Below, in pieces: positions 50,373-58,605 of a stretch of DNA of 64,000 nucleotides. A program made the translations under genes and the position numbers. Position 1 is the first letter of the stretch; the number at the start of each line of letters is the position of its first letter. The notes under the pieces are model-generated. The model was not told the DNA's origin, searched no databases, and saw only the letters and a program-made list of their open reading frames with translations. Source of the DNA: Pseudoxanthomonas kalamensis DSM 18571 (GTDB lineage: Bacteria > Pseudomonadota > Gammaproteobacteria > Xanthomonadales > Xanthomonadaceae). The stretch covers positions 310,001 through 374,000 of the forward strand of contig NZ_PDWQ01000001.1 of assembly GCF_010211745.1 (NCBI RefSeq), given 5' to 3'.

Positions 50373-50672
50373 TCAATCTGGTGCCAGATTCTGGATGAGA
50401 TGAGGACGCCACTGCTCGACCAGCGCTTCGAATGCGTCTCGATATCCAAATTCATCCGGGTAGCAGTGAAGATCGGCGGCCATCTGGACAACCATGAGCA
50501 TGTCCTCGCGAATCTCCGCATCAACGGCCCAGAAATCCGTCAGGTCGAACCCGCCACATGTCGTGGCGTTCCACCAGGCCAGAAGAAAGCTGGCTGACCT
50601 CCTGCTCTGGCCAGTATCGTTCCGGGCAACATGGATGAGGCGTTCCAGGGCAGCTTGTTGTTCGGCTCTCAT
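50373..50672 (-). CDS. Conserved small island protein
   Basis: The 99-residue protein reads ERLIHVARNDTGQSRRSASFLLAWWNA then CGGFDLTDFWAVDAEI and ends with a YPDEFGYRDAFEALVEQWRP motif, a pattern I have seen in uncharacterised proteins of integrative elements. It is the last gene of the AlpA-led minus-strand operon, 15 bases after the RepA-like gene. Function is unknown. Confidence 0.6.
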   Translation of the reverse strand: MRAEQQAALERLIHVARNDTGQSRRSASFLLAWWNATTCGGFDLTDFWAVDAEIREDMLMVVQMAADLHCYPDEFGYRDAFEALVEQWRPHLIQNLAPD

Positions 50673-50687
50673 GCGCTTACCTCCTCG

Positions 50688-51725
50688 TCAAAGTGACCAG
50701 ATCCAGCCGTCGCGTACGCCCGCCTTGTCAGTGCGAACGCCCAGCTTCTCGCGTGCCCGACGGAGCGTCTTGGGCGTGAAACCGTGTTCTTCAGCTGCCC
50801 TCATGACATCACTGGCCTTGACGCCAGCACTGGACAAGACAATGCCAAGCCACTCCATGCAGTCTTCGGTGGCCGTGCGTTGCTCGTCCGAACCGGACCT
50901 CAAAATCTCGTCGGCCGTCTGCTGCACCGGATCCGACGACCATTCGACATACGGGACATTTTCTTCCGTCGTGCGCAGTGAATAGCCGATGCCGTGGGTG
51001 TCTGGTCCAAGATTGTTCTTGATCGGCAGCAGCAGACGGCGTTCGGGCGCATCGTCGGACTTGGCCAGCAGGTACACCGAGCGGGCGGCGGCCACGAATG
51101 CGAGCGATCCGGAGGAGCGATAGATCGCCGCGGTCTGCCCTTTGTTCAGGTGTGAAACCCCTATCACGGCAACGCCACGCTTGGCTGCAAGCGCGGACAT
51201 CGGCGCCAACACTCCCCGAACGTCAGCATTCTTGTGCGAATCCACTCCCGCCAGATAGGCACTGATCGGATCGATCACGACCACACGCACATCCGGGTGC
51301 CGGTCGATAAAATCATCGACGGCCTCGACATCGCCGAGATTGAACGACCTCGTGCCGCCCCGCTGCACATCAGATACGGCTTCGAGAAAGTGAATCCGTT
51401 CGACGGCTGCACCAGCTGCATCCAGGCGCGGTCGTGTTGTATCGGCCGGATCATCCTCCGCGTTCACCAGCAGGACTTCACCCGCAGGACAATAGGACTG
51501 ATCTGGCCAGCTACGCCCACACGAGACATGCGCTGCCATACAGGCGGTCAGCGTGCTCTTGCTGAGGCCCGGATCGCCTACGATCATGCTGAACTTTCCG
51601 AGGGCGAAGTGCGGCTCCCAAAGCCAAGCAATTGGTTTTGGCTCTACATCTGAGGCCCGCGTGGACGTAATTCTGGGGACGATGGGCGAGATTGGCGCTG
51701 GTGAGGCAACGACGATCCTGGTCAT
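50688..51725 (-). CDS. RepA/RecA-like AAA ATPase (AAA_25)
   Basis: The 345-residue protein has a RecA-fold ATPase with Walker A GDPGLSKST near 46, Walker B VVVIDPISAYL near 160 and the HLNKG sensor, then a winged-helix-like tail (VKASDVMRAAEEHGFTPKTLRRAREKLGV). This is the architecture of plasmid RepA-type hexameric helicases and of phage-satellite replication genes. I start at the ATG 51725, which overlaps the upstream stop as ATGA. It probably supports replication of the excised element, by inference. Confidence 0.8.
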   Translation of the reverse strand: MTRIVVASPAPISPIVPRITSTRASDVEPKPIAWLWEPHFALGKFSMIVGDPGLSKSTLTACMAAHVSCGRSWPDQSYCPAGEVLLVNAEDDPADTTRPRLDAAGAAVERIHFLEAVSDVQRGGTRSFNLGDVEAVDDFIDRHPDVRVVVIDPISAYLAGVDSHKNADVRGVLAPMSALAAKRGVAVIGVSHLNKGQTAAIYRSSGSLAFVAAARSVYLLAKSDDAPERRLLLPIKNNLGPDTHGIGYSLRTTEENVPYVEWSSDPVQQTADEILRSGSDEQRTATEDCMEWLGIVLSSAGVKASDVMRAAEEHGFTPKTLRRAREKLGVRTDKAGVRDGWIWSL

Positions 51726-52129
51726 GACATCAGCACACCTGCCCGGTAAACGTTCAACCATTCGGGCTTGTGTTCTATCGCCGCGTAACGGACACCATCC
51801 CGGACGAGTGCCTGAGCAAGCAAAATCTTGTTGCGATAGTCGGAATGATTGGTCGTTGGCCAGCATACGACCAATGCTTCCACCGCAGGCCATCGCAGGT
51901 CACATGGATCAGTTTCTGCAGGCAGCACCAATGCTGACCCTGCGCCATGTACGGCACGACGATGCTTTGCCTTTTCCCAGCAATCCGTTCCTGCGTAGAG
52001 GTAGACATTCGGCTGGATTCCGGCCAACAGCAACAACTCGATCTCGCTGCAGAATGGCGCCCTATGCAACCCCTGACGAGTCACTGCATCGATCTCGATG
52101 GCAGTAGTCGTGCGATCCGATGCACTCAT
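51722..52129 (-). CDS. Hypothetical protein of the AlpA-RepA operon
   Basis: The 135-residue protein has an even mixture of hydrophobic and charged segments and no recognised domain. It contains PFCSEIELLLLAGIQPNVYLYAGTDCWEKAKHRRAV. Both ends overlap neighbours by four bases (ATGA), tying it to AlpA and the RepA-like ATPase, so it could be a replication accessory factor. Confidence 0.6.
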   Translation of the reverse strand: MSASDRTTTAIEIDAVTRQGLHRAPFCSEIELLLLAGIQPNVYLYAGTDCWEKAKHRRAVHGAGSALVLPAETDPCDLRWPAVEALVVCWPTTNHSDYRNKILLAQALVRDGVRYAAIEHKPEWLNVYRAGVLMS

Positions 52130-52335
52130 TCCGAAGAATTCCTATGACTCCGCATGATGCGATCCTGGATCCAAATCTCGACGTCCCGCTCGACCCATGC
52201 GGTTGCTCGTCGACTCAGCTTCACAGCACTTGGAAACGCAGAGTCGCCGATCAATCGATGAATCTGCGATTTTGAGAGTCCGGTTCGCCTACAAACCTCG
52301 CCAATCCTGAGCATCGTGGTGTATTGCTGCTGCAT
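52126..52335 (-). CDS. alpA: AlpA-family transcriptional regulator
   Basis: The 69-residue protein has the MerR/excisionase-like fold of AlpA: MLRIGEVCRRTGLSKSQIHRLIGDSAFPSAVKLSRRATAWVERDVEIWIQDRI. AlpA proteins control integrase and excision in P4-like satellites and islands. It is the first gene of the minus-strand replication operon. ATGs at 52335 and 52314 are both possible starts. Confidence 0.85.
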   Translation of the reverse strand: MQQQYTTMLRIGEVCRRTGLSKSQIHRLIGDSAFPSAVKLSRRATAWVERDVEIWIQDRIMRSHRNSSE

Positions 52336-52454
52336 GGTTTATCTCCATGACCAATGTGGCCGCTTGCCACGGCCAGGGCAATTCCTGGACGCATGGGGAC
52401 GTTATGAATTTTGCTACCCGCTGCCAATCGCTTAAACGGCGGGCTTGCGAACAG

Positions 52455-53429
52455 TTATCCGATTGCTTTTCGTGTCGCTTCGTGCTTGCCACACCTCATC
52501 CCGCTCGAAACGATCTCACACACGCGGGATGCCGTAAGGGAGCTCGACTCGCATGCAGCATCTTTCGCGTGATCTTGGATAGCCCTCACCACGATCGCTG
52601 TTTCCTCAGGCATGTTCGTACTGAAGATCCTGCAGAGGTGACCATGGACTCCACGAATTACGAAGGCCCACTGCTCATCTACATCTTCCGGCTTGTGAAA
52701 CAGATGCGGCTCATCAGCCATCGCACGAACGCCATCCTGTAATGCCCAAAGTAGCGGCTCAAATCCATCCTTGATCGACCTTCTCAACCAGTTATCCGTT
52801 TCTTCTTTGTGTAGATTCATCACGGTCGCGATCGCTTGCTCACTGGTTCTGGATTCATCAGAAACCAAAGAGCGTCTGAGATTCTCCCTACTGAAGTCCC
52901 TGGCGCCGTTCGCATCAGGCACGACCAACTTGGCCCAGGTTTCCCTTGTTCCCGCCCGCCGCTCCAGCACATTCGTCATCGCGAGCACGGCATCGGTCCA
53001 TACCGGCGCAAGGACATCGCTTTCCCATGATTCGAATATCGCCCCCATGGCGTCGTCGAACGCGAGATCGATGGGCTGCGGCAGCCCAAAGTCGCTGTCT
53101 CGGAGGCCCCTGACTTCTTCGGCTAGATCAGCGCACAACTGATCTATGCGTGCGATTTTTTTCCGGCGCGCCTTTCTGCTCATAAGTTCCGCTCTGTGTG
53201 GCCCACGCAGAAGCCCGCCAAGCGTGATCACCAGAGAGGCTGCCGGACCGAGGTTCGGATACTCCAGAGTCGACCCTTTCAGTAGCTGCCAGACGCGATC
53301 CATCTCAGGCGATTCGAGTAGCGCCTGATGCACGCCAGGGTCCGCGGTCGACAGGCCCGACTGAGTCAGATCGTCGATCACCCATTTGCGAAGCTCTGCT
53401 CTGTCCAACCGAGTCATCTTCCTTGCCAT
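52455..53429 (-). CDS. Hypothetical island protein
   Basis: The 324-residue protein is mostly helical and soluble, beginning MARKMTRLDRAELRKWVIDDL, with a dense Arg/Lys stretch (MSRKARRKKIARIDQL) near residue 85. No conserved domain was recognised. GGAGGAG stands before the ATG, so translation should be efficient. It is the outermost gene at the right end of the island, next to the attachment repeats. Confidence 0.6.
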   Translation of the reverse strand: MARKMTRLDRAELRKWVIDDLTQSGLSTADPGVHQALLESPEMDRVWQLLKGSTLEYPNLGPAASLVITLGGLLRGPHRAELMSRKARRKKIARIDQLCADLAEEVRGLRDSDFGLPQPIDLAFDDAMGAIFESWESDVLAPVWTDAVLAMTNVLERRAGTRETWAKLVVPDANGARDFSRENLRRSLVSDESRTSEQAIATVMNLHKEETDNWLRRSIKDGFEPLLWALQDGVRAMADEPHLFHKPEDVDEQWAFVIRGVHGHLCRIFSTNMPEETAIVVRAIQDHAKDAACESSSLTASRVCEIVSSGMRCGKHEATRKAIG

Positions 53430-53548
53430 GCGATTACTCCTCCGGGCGTCTGCGGTGCGGCTTGGAGTACGATGGATGTGTCTGGGTCGATATGTAAGTG
53501 GACGAATTCCGCTGTCCTGTGTGGACGCGCAGCCCTACCGAGTCGATC

Positions 53549-53569
53549 TGGGGGTACGGGTGGGGGTAT
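53549..53569 (+). repeat. Right pair of TGGGGGTA repeats, probable integrase arm sites
   Basis: TGGGGGTAC (53549-53557) and TGGGGGTAT (53561-53569) repeat the left-end doublet with the same 12-base period and orientation, about 60 bases inside the right core repeat. Confidence 0.6.
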
Positions 53570-53622
53570 CAAAACCAGCTGCCTGACACGAAATCCAATT
53601 GAATCAACTGGATATCGAGATC

Positions 53623-53645
53623 ATGAAAATCGCCAGCTGGAACGT
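53623..53645 (+). repeat. attR: right copy of the island direct repeat
   Basis: The repeat is the first 23 bases of the intact xthA gene and matches the left copy at 23913-23935 except for two synonymous third-position changes. Because attR supplies the start codon, integration leaves the protein intact but replaces its upstream sequence. Confidence 0.8.
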
Positions 53646-54402
53646 CAATTCGCTGAATGTGCGCCTGCCGCACCTGGAGCAGTGGCTCAAGGAGTTCGCG
53701 CCGGACGTGGTCGGGTTGCAGGAGACCAAGCTTGAAGACCACCGCTTCCCCGATGCGGTGCTGGCCGGGCTGGGTTACCGCAGCGTGTTCGCCGGTCAGA
53801 AGACCTACAACGGGGTGGCGATCCTCGCCCGCGAGCGCGACATCGATCAGGTGCAGATCGGCATTCCCGGTTTCGAAGACGAGCAGAAGCGGGTGATCGC
53901 TGCCACCGTGGGCGATATCCGCATCGTCAACCTGTACGTGGTCAACGGCCAGGACGTGGGCACCGAGAAGTACGACTACAAGCTGCGCTGGCTGGACGCC
54001 GTGCACGGCTGGCTGTCCGAGGAACTGAAATCGCATCCGCGACTGGTGGTGCTGGGCGATTTCAACATCGCACCGGACGACCGCGACGTGCACGACCCGG
54101 CGCAATGGAATGACGAGCACATTCTGACTTCCACCGCCGAGCGCAATGCGCTCAAGCGCCTGTACGCGCTGGGGCTGCACGACGCCTTCCGCCTGCGCAC
54201 CGACGAAGGCGGCATCTTCAGCTGGTGGGATTACCGCCAGGCCGGCTTTCGCCGCAACCTGGGGCTGCGCATCGACCTGAACCTGGTTTCGGACGCCTTG
54301 CGCGAACGTATCGCCGATGCCGGCATCGACCGCGAGCCGCGCACCTGGGACCGCCCCAGCGACCACGCGCCGGCATGGGTGCAACTGGCCGGCTCGGACT
54401 GA
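53623..54402 (+). CDS. xthA: Exonuclease III (AP endonuclease), 5' flank replaced by the island
   Basis: The 259-residue Mg-dependent enzyme removes abasic sites and 3' blocks during base excision repair. Catalytic segments are present: N7 in SWNVN, E34 in LQETKLED, LGDFNIAPDD and the terminal SDHAP. The start at 53623 is the conserved MKIASWNVNS. An upstream in-frame ATG at 53599 lies in island DNA and is not part of the original gene. The original leaderless promoter remained at 23901; the sequence now upstream has only a weak -10-like GATATC 6 bases before the ATG. Confidence 0.95.
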   Translation: MKIASWNVNSLNVRLPHLEQWLKEFAPDVVGLQETKLEDHRFPDAVLAGLGYRSVFAGQKTYNGVAILARERDIDQVQIGIPGFEDEQKRVIAATVGDIRIVNLYVVNGQDVGTEKYDYKLRWLDAVHGWLSEELKSHPRLVVLGDFNIAPDDRDVHDPAQWNDEHILTSTAERNALKRLYALGLHDAFRLRTDEGGIFSWWDYRQAGFRRNLGLRIDLNLVSDALRERIADAGIDREPRTWDRPSDHAPAWVQLAGSD

Positions 54403-54420
54403 TTCTGCGAAACGGCCGGC

Positions 54421-54840
54421 ATGCCCATTGTCGTCGCGCGCTACTTCGATCCCCTGGAAGCCCGGATCGTCTGCGCTCGGTTGCAAGCCGAAGACATCCC
54501 CGCCTTTCTTGCCGGCGACCAGCACTCATTGGCCGACCGGCCGATCTCGATTGCCCTGGGCGGCTCCCGCGTACTGGTGCCGACATCATTCGCCACCCGC
54601 GCGACCGAAGTGGTTGCCGCTTACGCCGACGGTTCGCTCGCACGCGACCTGGAGCAGGTGGAACCCGAAACAGGCCCATGCTGCCCGACCTGCGATCGTC
54701 AGGGCGTGTCGTCGTCGCCGACCTTGGCATCGCGGCTGTTCGTCGTCCTGTTGTTTCTCTGGACTCTGGTTCCGGTGCCGCCGCCGGCTTCACGATTGGC
54801 CTGTCGCAATTGTGGCCGGAATGATTTGCCCATCACCTGA
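54421..54840 (+). CDS. DUF2007 domain protein with zinc-ribbon-like tail
   Basis: The 139-residue protein begins with a DUF2007 signal-transducing-type domain (ARYFDPLEARIVCARLQAEDIPAFLAGD) and has cysteine pairs CPTC near 89 and CRNC near 131 either side of a hydrophobic segment (LFVVLLFLWTLVPVP). It may be membrane-attached through that segment. Only 18 bases separate it from xthA, so the two could be co-transcribed. No function is established. Confidence 0.72.
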   Translation: MPIVVARYFDPLEARIVCARLQAEDIPAFLAGDQHSLADRPISIALGGSRVLVPTSFATRATEVVAAYADGSLARDLEQVEPETGPCCPTCDRQGVSSSPTLASRLFVVLLFLWTLVPVPPPASRLACRNCGRNDLPIT

Positions 54841-54872
54841 TTGCCGCTACAGGATTGATTCGCAAACAAAAA

Positions 54873-54894
54873 GGGCCCGGCGAATGCCGGGCCC
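54873..54894. terminator. Bidirectional intrinsic terminator
   Basis: GGGCCCGGC and GCCGGGCCC form a perfect 9-bp GC stem around GAAT. On the minus strand the stem is followed by TTTTTGTTT, making a good terminator for the GlsB-like gene; on the plus strand it is followed by CGGTTT. It separates the DUF2007 gene from the convergent membrane-protein gene. Confidence 0.82.
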
Positions 54895-54960
54895 CGGTTT
54901 GCCACGGACCTTGGGTGCGTCTCGATCAGCGCACGCGGCCGCAGCGGAAAACCGATTCGA

Positions 54961-55215
54961 TCACCGCGCCTTGCCGCGGGTGAACAGGTTGACGATCAGC
55001 AACAGCACCACGGCGCCGACCAGGGCGGTGACCAGATAACCGATCCATCCGCTCAGTGCGACCCCGACCATCGGCAGCAGCCAGCCGCCGAGCAGGCCGC
55101 CGATGATGCCCACGATCACGTTGAGAATGATCCCCTGTGACGCATCGCGCTTCATGATGATGCTGGCGAGCCAGCCGGCAATGCCGCCCACGATCAACTG
55201 GATGATGAAATGCAT
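54961..55215 (-). CDS. GlsB/YeaQ/YmgE family stress-response membrane protein
   Basis: The 84-residue protein has three hydrophobic helices and the family signature GGIAGWLASIIMKRDASQGIILNVIVGIIGGLLGGWL. AAGGA stands 10 bases before the ATG. These small inner-membrane proteins are transglycosylase-associated or general-stress proteins of unresolved mechanism. It is a single-gene unit ending at the terminator hairpin. Confidence 0.9.
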   Translation of the reverse strand: MHFIIQLIVGGIAGWLASIIMKRDASQGIILNVIVGIIGGLLGGWLLPMVGVALSGWIGYLVTALVGAVVLLLIVNLFTRGKAR

Positions 55216-55367
55216 GCAGATTTTCCTTCTGTCCGGGTGGATGTACGGCGAGGCTTCCCCCGCCACTTGCATCTCCTGGTGGGGCCTTCGTCCTTCGCCG
55301 CGCAGTGATAGCGCAGGCGCGCGACGGATGCACGCGGCCCTGCAACACGCTGATCTCGGCGCTGGGC

Positions 55368-55373
55368 TAAAGT
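55368..55373 (+). promoter_or_regulatory. -10 box giving a probable leaderless mRNA for the phosphopantetheinyl transferase gene
   Basis: TAAAGT is followed by exactly 6 bases and the ATG at 55380. There is no Shine-Dalgarno sequence. The spacing equals that seen at the carbonic anhydrase, aldehyde dehydrogenase and original xthA starts. Confidence 0.45.
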
Positions 55374-55379
55374 GATTCC

Positions 55380-55961
55380 ATGTCTTCTGTAACCGGGCCC
55401 ACAGCACCGCCGCGCACCTGGCTGCTGCCGTATCTGCGTGGCGCGACCAGCGAAACCCTGGTACGGCCACTGCTGTCCGAGGCGCTCGGGCAGCCGCTCG
55501 ATGCCTTGCCGCGCGACGATCGCGGCCGGCCGCAGTTGCAGACGCTGGCCGGCGGCTACGACGCCAACTGGAGCCACAGCGGCGATGCCCTGCTGCTGGC
55601 GCTGGGCCGCGACGTGCGGGTCGGTGTGGACATCGAATTGCTGCGCCCGCGACCGCGGGCGATGGAGCTGGCGCGGCGCTTCTTCCATCGCGACGAAGCC
55701 GCCTGGCTGCAGTCGCTGGCCGATGCGGCGCGGCGCGAACGCGAATTCGTGCGCCTGTGGTGCGCCAAGGAAGCCGTGCTGAAGGCGCATGGCCACGGAG
55801 TGTCGTTCGGCCTTGATCGATTGGTGTTCGTCGATGGCGACGACGGCCTGCGACTGGTCGCCAGCGACCCGGCGCTGGGCACGCCGGAACAATGGCAGCT
55901 GCAACAGTGGCAGCCGCGCGCGGGCTATCTGGCCGCGTTGGCTTGGCGCACGCCGGCATGA
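55380..55961 (+). CDS. 4'-phosphopantetheinyl transferase (Sfp-type)
   Basis: The 193-residue enzyme has the metal site GVDIELL (Asp84, Glu86) and [12 protein letters not shown] (Trp127, Lys130, Glu131), the two Sfp-superfamily motifs, plus NWSHSGD near 63. It transfers phosphopantetheine from CoA to a carrier protein, possibly the acyl carrier proteins of the xanthomonadin or fatty-acid pathways; the acceptor is unknown. Its stop overlaps an in-frame ATG that could start rsmG. Confidence 0.9.
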   Translation: MSSVTGPTAPPRTWLLPYLRGATSETLVRPLLSEALGQPLDALPRDDRGRPQLQTLAGGYDANWSHSGDALLLALGRDVRVGVDIELLRPRPRAMELARRFFHRDEAAWLQSLADAARREREFVRLWCAKEAVLKAHGHGVSFGLDRLVFVDGDDGLRLVASDPALGTPEQWQLQQWQPRAGYLAALAWRTPA

Positions 55962-55975
55962 ATGCCGACGGCAGC

Positions 55976-55981
55976 GATAAT
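55976..55981 (+). promoter_or_regulatory. -10 box for rsmG with leaderless spacing
   Basis: GATAAT is followed by 6 bases and a GTG at 55988 that is in frame with rsmG. This argues that rsmG starts at 55988 at least from this promoter, shortening the protein by ten residues relative to the ATG overlapping the previous stop. Confidence 0.42.
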
Positions 55982-55987
55982 GGCGCC

Positions 55988-56653
55988 GTGAACGAGGACA
56001 CCTTCCCCCCGGAACTGCACGACGACCTGCGTCGCGGACTGACAGCGTTGGCACTGGACGCCGATGCGCTGGCGCCGCCGCTGCTGGCCTATCTGGACCT
56101 GCTGCTGCGCTGGAACCGCACCTACAACCTGACCGCGATCCGCGACCCGCGGCAGATGGTGACCCTGCACCTGCTCGATTCGCTGGCCATGCACCCGCAT
56201 GTGCCGGGCGGACGACTGGCCGACCTGGGCACCGGCCCCGGCCTGCCGGGCATCCCGCTGGCGATCGCCCGGCCGGACCTGCAGGTGACCCTGGTCGAAA
56301 GCAATGGCAAGAAGGCGCGTTTCCTGCGCGAGGCCGTGCGCAGCCTGTGCCTGGACAATGCGCGAGTGGCGCAGAGCCGCGCCGAGGCGCTGGACGAAGC
56401 CGCCGCCTACGACGCCATCACCGCCCGTGCGCTCGACACCCTGCCCGGCATCCTCGCCGTCGGCAGCCATCTGCTGGCCCCGCAGGGCCGCCTGCTGGCG
56501 ATGAAGGGCGCGGCGCCGGATGCCGAAATCGCCGCCCTGCCGCCGGGCTGGCACACCGAGGCCGTGCACCGGCTCGCGGTACCCGGACTGGACGCCGATC
56601 GCCACCTCGTGGTCGTCGCTCGCGACGCAATCCCGCATAATTCCCGGTCCTGA
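55988..56653 (+). CDS. rsmG: 16S rRNA (guanine527-N7)-methyltransferase
   Basis: The 221-residue AdoMet enzyme has [15 protein letters not shown] near 45, [17 protein letters not shown] as the AdoMet loop, and [18 protein letters not shown], all RsmG signatures. It methylates G527 of 16S rRNA. I start at GTG 55988 because the length suits the family and a -10 box stands 6 bases before it. The ATG at 55958 overlapping the phosphopantetheinyl transferase stop is an alternative giving 231 residues. parAB follow, a common bacterial order. Confidence 0.92.
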   Translation: MNEDTFPPELHDDLRRGLTALALDADALAPPLLAYLDLLLRWNRTYNLTAIRDPRQMVTLHLLDSLAMHPHVPGGRLADLGTGPGLPGIPLAIARPDLQVTLVESNGKKARFLREAVRSLCLDNARVAQSRAEALDEAAAYDAITARALDTLPGILAVGSHLLAPQGRLLAMKGAAPDAEIAALPPGWHTEAVHRLAVPGLDADRHLVVVARDAIPHNSRS

Positions 56654-56675
56654 TCCCTTCCCAAGGCAGCCCCGC

Positions 56676-57476
56676 ATGGCCCGCATCATCGCCATCGCCA
56701 ACCAGAAAGGCGGCGTCGGCAAGACCACCACGGCGGTCAACCTGGCCGCCGCGCTGGCCCGCGCGCCCAAGCGGGTGCTGCTGGTCGACCTGGATGCGCA
56801 GGGCAATGCCACCATGGGCAGCGGCATCGACAAGCGCGAGCTGGGCGCCTCCACCTGCGATGTGCTGCTGGGCGAAAGCGACGCCCGCGCCGCCATCGTG
56901 CGCACGCCGGAGGAATTCGACCTGCTGCCCGGCAACATCGACCTGACCGCCGCCGAAGTGCGGCTGATGGACGCCCAAGGCCGCGAATCGCGGCTGAAGC
57001 AGGCGCTGGACCCGCTGCGGCCGGACTACGACTTCATCCTCATCGACTGCCCGCCGGCACTGTCGGTGCTGACCCTGAACGCGCTGACCGCCGCCGATTC
57101 GGTACTGGTGCCGATGCAGTGCGAGTACTACGCGCTGGAAGGCCTCAGCGCCCTGCTGGAAACCATCGAGGCGCTCAGGCTGCGGCTGAACCCGGCGCTG
57201 GAGATCGAAGGCGTGCTGCGCACCATGTTCGACGTGCGCAACAACCTGGCCAACGCGGTCTCGGCCGAGCTGACGCAACATTTTGGTGACACGGTGTTCC
57301 GTACCATCGTCCCGCGCAACGTGCGCGTGGCCGAAGCCCCCAGCCACGGCCAGAGCATCGTCGGCTACGACAAGTCCTCGCGCGGCGGCGTCGCCTACCT
57401 GGGCCTGGCCGGAGAAATCCTCCGCCGGCAGCAGGAGCGGCTCCGCCCCGCCGCCAGAGCAAAGGAGTACGTGTAA
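56676..57476 (+). CDS. parA: Chromosome partitioning ATPase ParA (Soj)
   Basis: The 266-residue protein has the deviant Walker A KGGVGKTTT at 11-19, VLLVDLDAQGNATMGSG, and DFILIDCPPALS. It binds DNA non-specifically in its ATP form and moves ParB-parS complexes during chromosome segregation. AAGG stands upstream of the ATG. Its stop codon directly precedes the parB start, giving a two-gene operon behind rsmG. Confidence 0.96.
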   Translation: MARIIAIANQKGGVGKTTTAVNLAAALARAPKRVLLVDLDAQGNATMGSGIDKRELGASTCDVLLGESDARAAIVRTPEEFDLLPGNIDLTAAEVRLMDAQGRESRLKQALDPLRPDYDFILIDCPPALSVLTLNALTAADSVLVPMQCEYYALEGLSALLETIEALRLRLNPALEIEGVLRTMFDVRNNLANAVSAELTQHFGDTVFRTIVPRNVRVAEAPSHGQSIVGYDKSSRGGVAYLGLAGEILRRQQERLRPAARAKEYV

Positions 57477-58391
57477 ATGTCCGCTGCCAAGAAGCGCGGC
57501 CTGGGCCGCGGCCTGGAAGCCCTGCTCGGCCCCAAGGCCGCCGAAACCGCGCCGCCGGAAGCGCAGCCGGGCGAAGCCCTGCGCTCGTTGCCGGTCAAGC
57601 AACTGCAGCCGGGCCGCTACCAGCCGCGGGTGCGGATGGACCCGGCCAAGCTGGACGAACTGGCCGAATCGATCAAGGCGCAGGGCGTGATCCAGCCGAT
57701 CGTGGTGCGCGAACTGGAAGCGGGCCCGAATTCCAAGAGCATGTTCGAGATCGTCGCCGGCGAGCGCCGCTGGCGCGCCTCGCAACAGGCCGGTCTGGCC
57801 GAAGTGCCGGTGGTGGTGCGCAAGCTCGACGACCGCACCGTCATCGCCATGGCGCTGATCGAGAACATCCAGCGCGAAGACCTCAACCCGCTGGAAGAAG
57901 CGCAATCGCTGCAGCGGCTGATCGGCGAGTTCTCGCTGACCCACGCCGAGGCCGCCGAAGCGGTCGGACGCTCGCGCGCCGCGGTATCCAACCTGCTGCG
58001 CCTGCTCGACCTGCCGCCGGCAATCCGCGCCCTGGTCGAGGCGCGCCGGATCGAAATGGGCCACGCCCGCGCCCTGCTGACCCTGTCGCCGGAACTGGCC
58101 AGCAAACTGGCCGCCGAAGCCGCCGAACAGGGCTGGTCGGTACGCGAGGTGGAACACCGCGCCCAGCAGTTCGCCGCCGGCAAGCTGCCCGGCAGCAAGA
58201 AAGCCAAGCCCGGCAGGAAGGCCGAACCGCAGGCCGATATCACTGCGCTGGAAAACGAACTGTCCGAATCGCTCGGCACCAAGGTGGTGTTCAACCACGG
58301 CCGCAACAACAAGGGCAAGTTGGTCATCCACTACACCGACCTGGACACCCTGGACGGCGTGCTGGAGCGATTGCGCGGCAAGGCCGGCTGA
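57477..58391 (+). CDS. parB: Chromosome partitioning protein ParB (Spo0J), CTPase
   Basis: The 304-residue protein has the N-terminal CTP-binding fold with GERRWRASQ near 95 and ENIQREDLNPLEEAQ near 120, a helix-turn-helix (THAEAAEAVGRSRAAVSNLLRLL) and a C-terminal dimerisation region after a Lys/Pro linker. It loads at parS and spreads as a CTP-dependent clamp. AAAGGAG precedes the start within the parA 3' end. I found no canonical parS palindrome in this window. Confidence 0.95.
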   Translation: MSAAKKRGLGRGLEALLGPKAAETAPPEAQPGEALRSLPVKQLQPGRYQPRVRMDPAKLDELAESIKAQGVIQPIVVRELEAGPNSKSMFEIVAGERRWRASQQAGLAEVPVVVRKLDDRTVIAMALIENIQREDLNPLEEAQSLQRLIGEFSLTHAEAAEAVGRSRAAVSNLLRLLDLPPAIRALVEARRIEMGHARALLTLSPELASKLAAEAAEQGWSVREVEHRAQQFAAGKLPGSKKAKPGRKAEPQADITALENELSESLGTKVVFNHGRNNKGKLVIHYTDLDTLDGVLERLRGKAG

Positions 58392-58605
58392 GCGAGGCAT
58401 GGCCGCATGCCATGAAAGCCCACCGCCCATGGCACCAGCACCACCCCTCCCCTTGTTGCTGCAAACGGTCATCGGAAAGCCGATCCCCTTCCATCAACTT
58501 CAAGTTGCGGAAAACCGGCGCGTGACCAAGGCGTCACCGATTGCTCAGCCGTGCTGTTGGCAACTGCAGTAACGACAGGAACATCCAGATATCGGCTTGA
58601 ATGGA

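Larger units (their letters stand above)
23913..53645. mobile_element. Genomic island integrated at the 5' end of xthA
   Basis: The island is bounded by a 23-bp direct repeat that is the start of the exonuclease III gene. It carries a tyrosine integrase at the left end, paired arm-type repeats near both ends, a large defence cluster, and a right-hand module with a second recombinase, RepA-like ATPase and AlpA regulator. Gene composition and lower, uneven GC differ from the flanks. There are no visible conjugation or virion genes, so it is probably a mobilisable or satellite-like integrative element. Confidence 0.85.

Noticed and set aside
23913-53645. Island as an integrative conjugative element or prophage
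   Set aside because: No relaxase, coupling protein, VirB-like genes, capsid, portal, tail or lysis genes were recognised.
56418-58472. A 684-codon antisense reading frame opposite parA and parB
   Set aside because: It is the GC-rich shadow of strongly conserved genes; composition is Gly/Ala/Arg/Gln-rich and no domain is visible.
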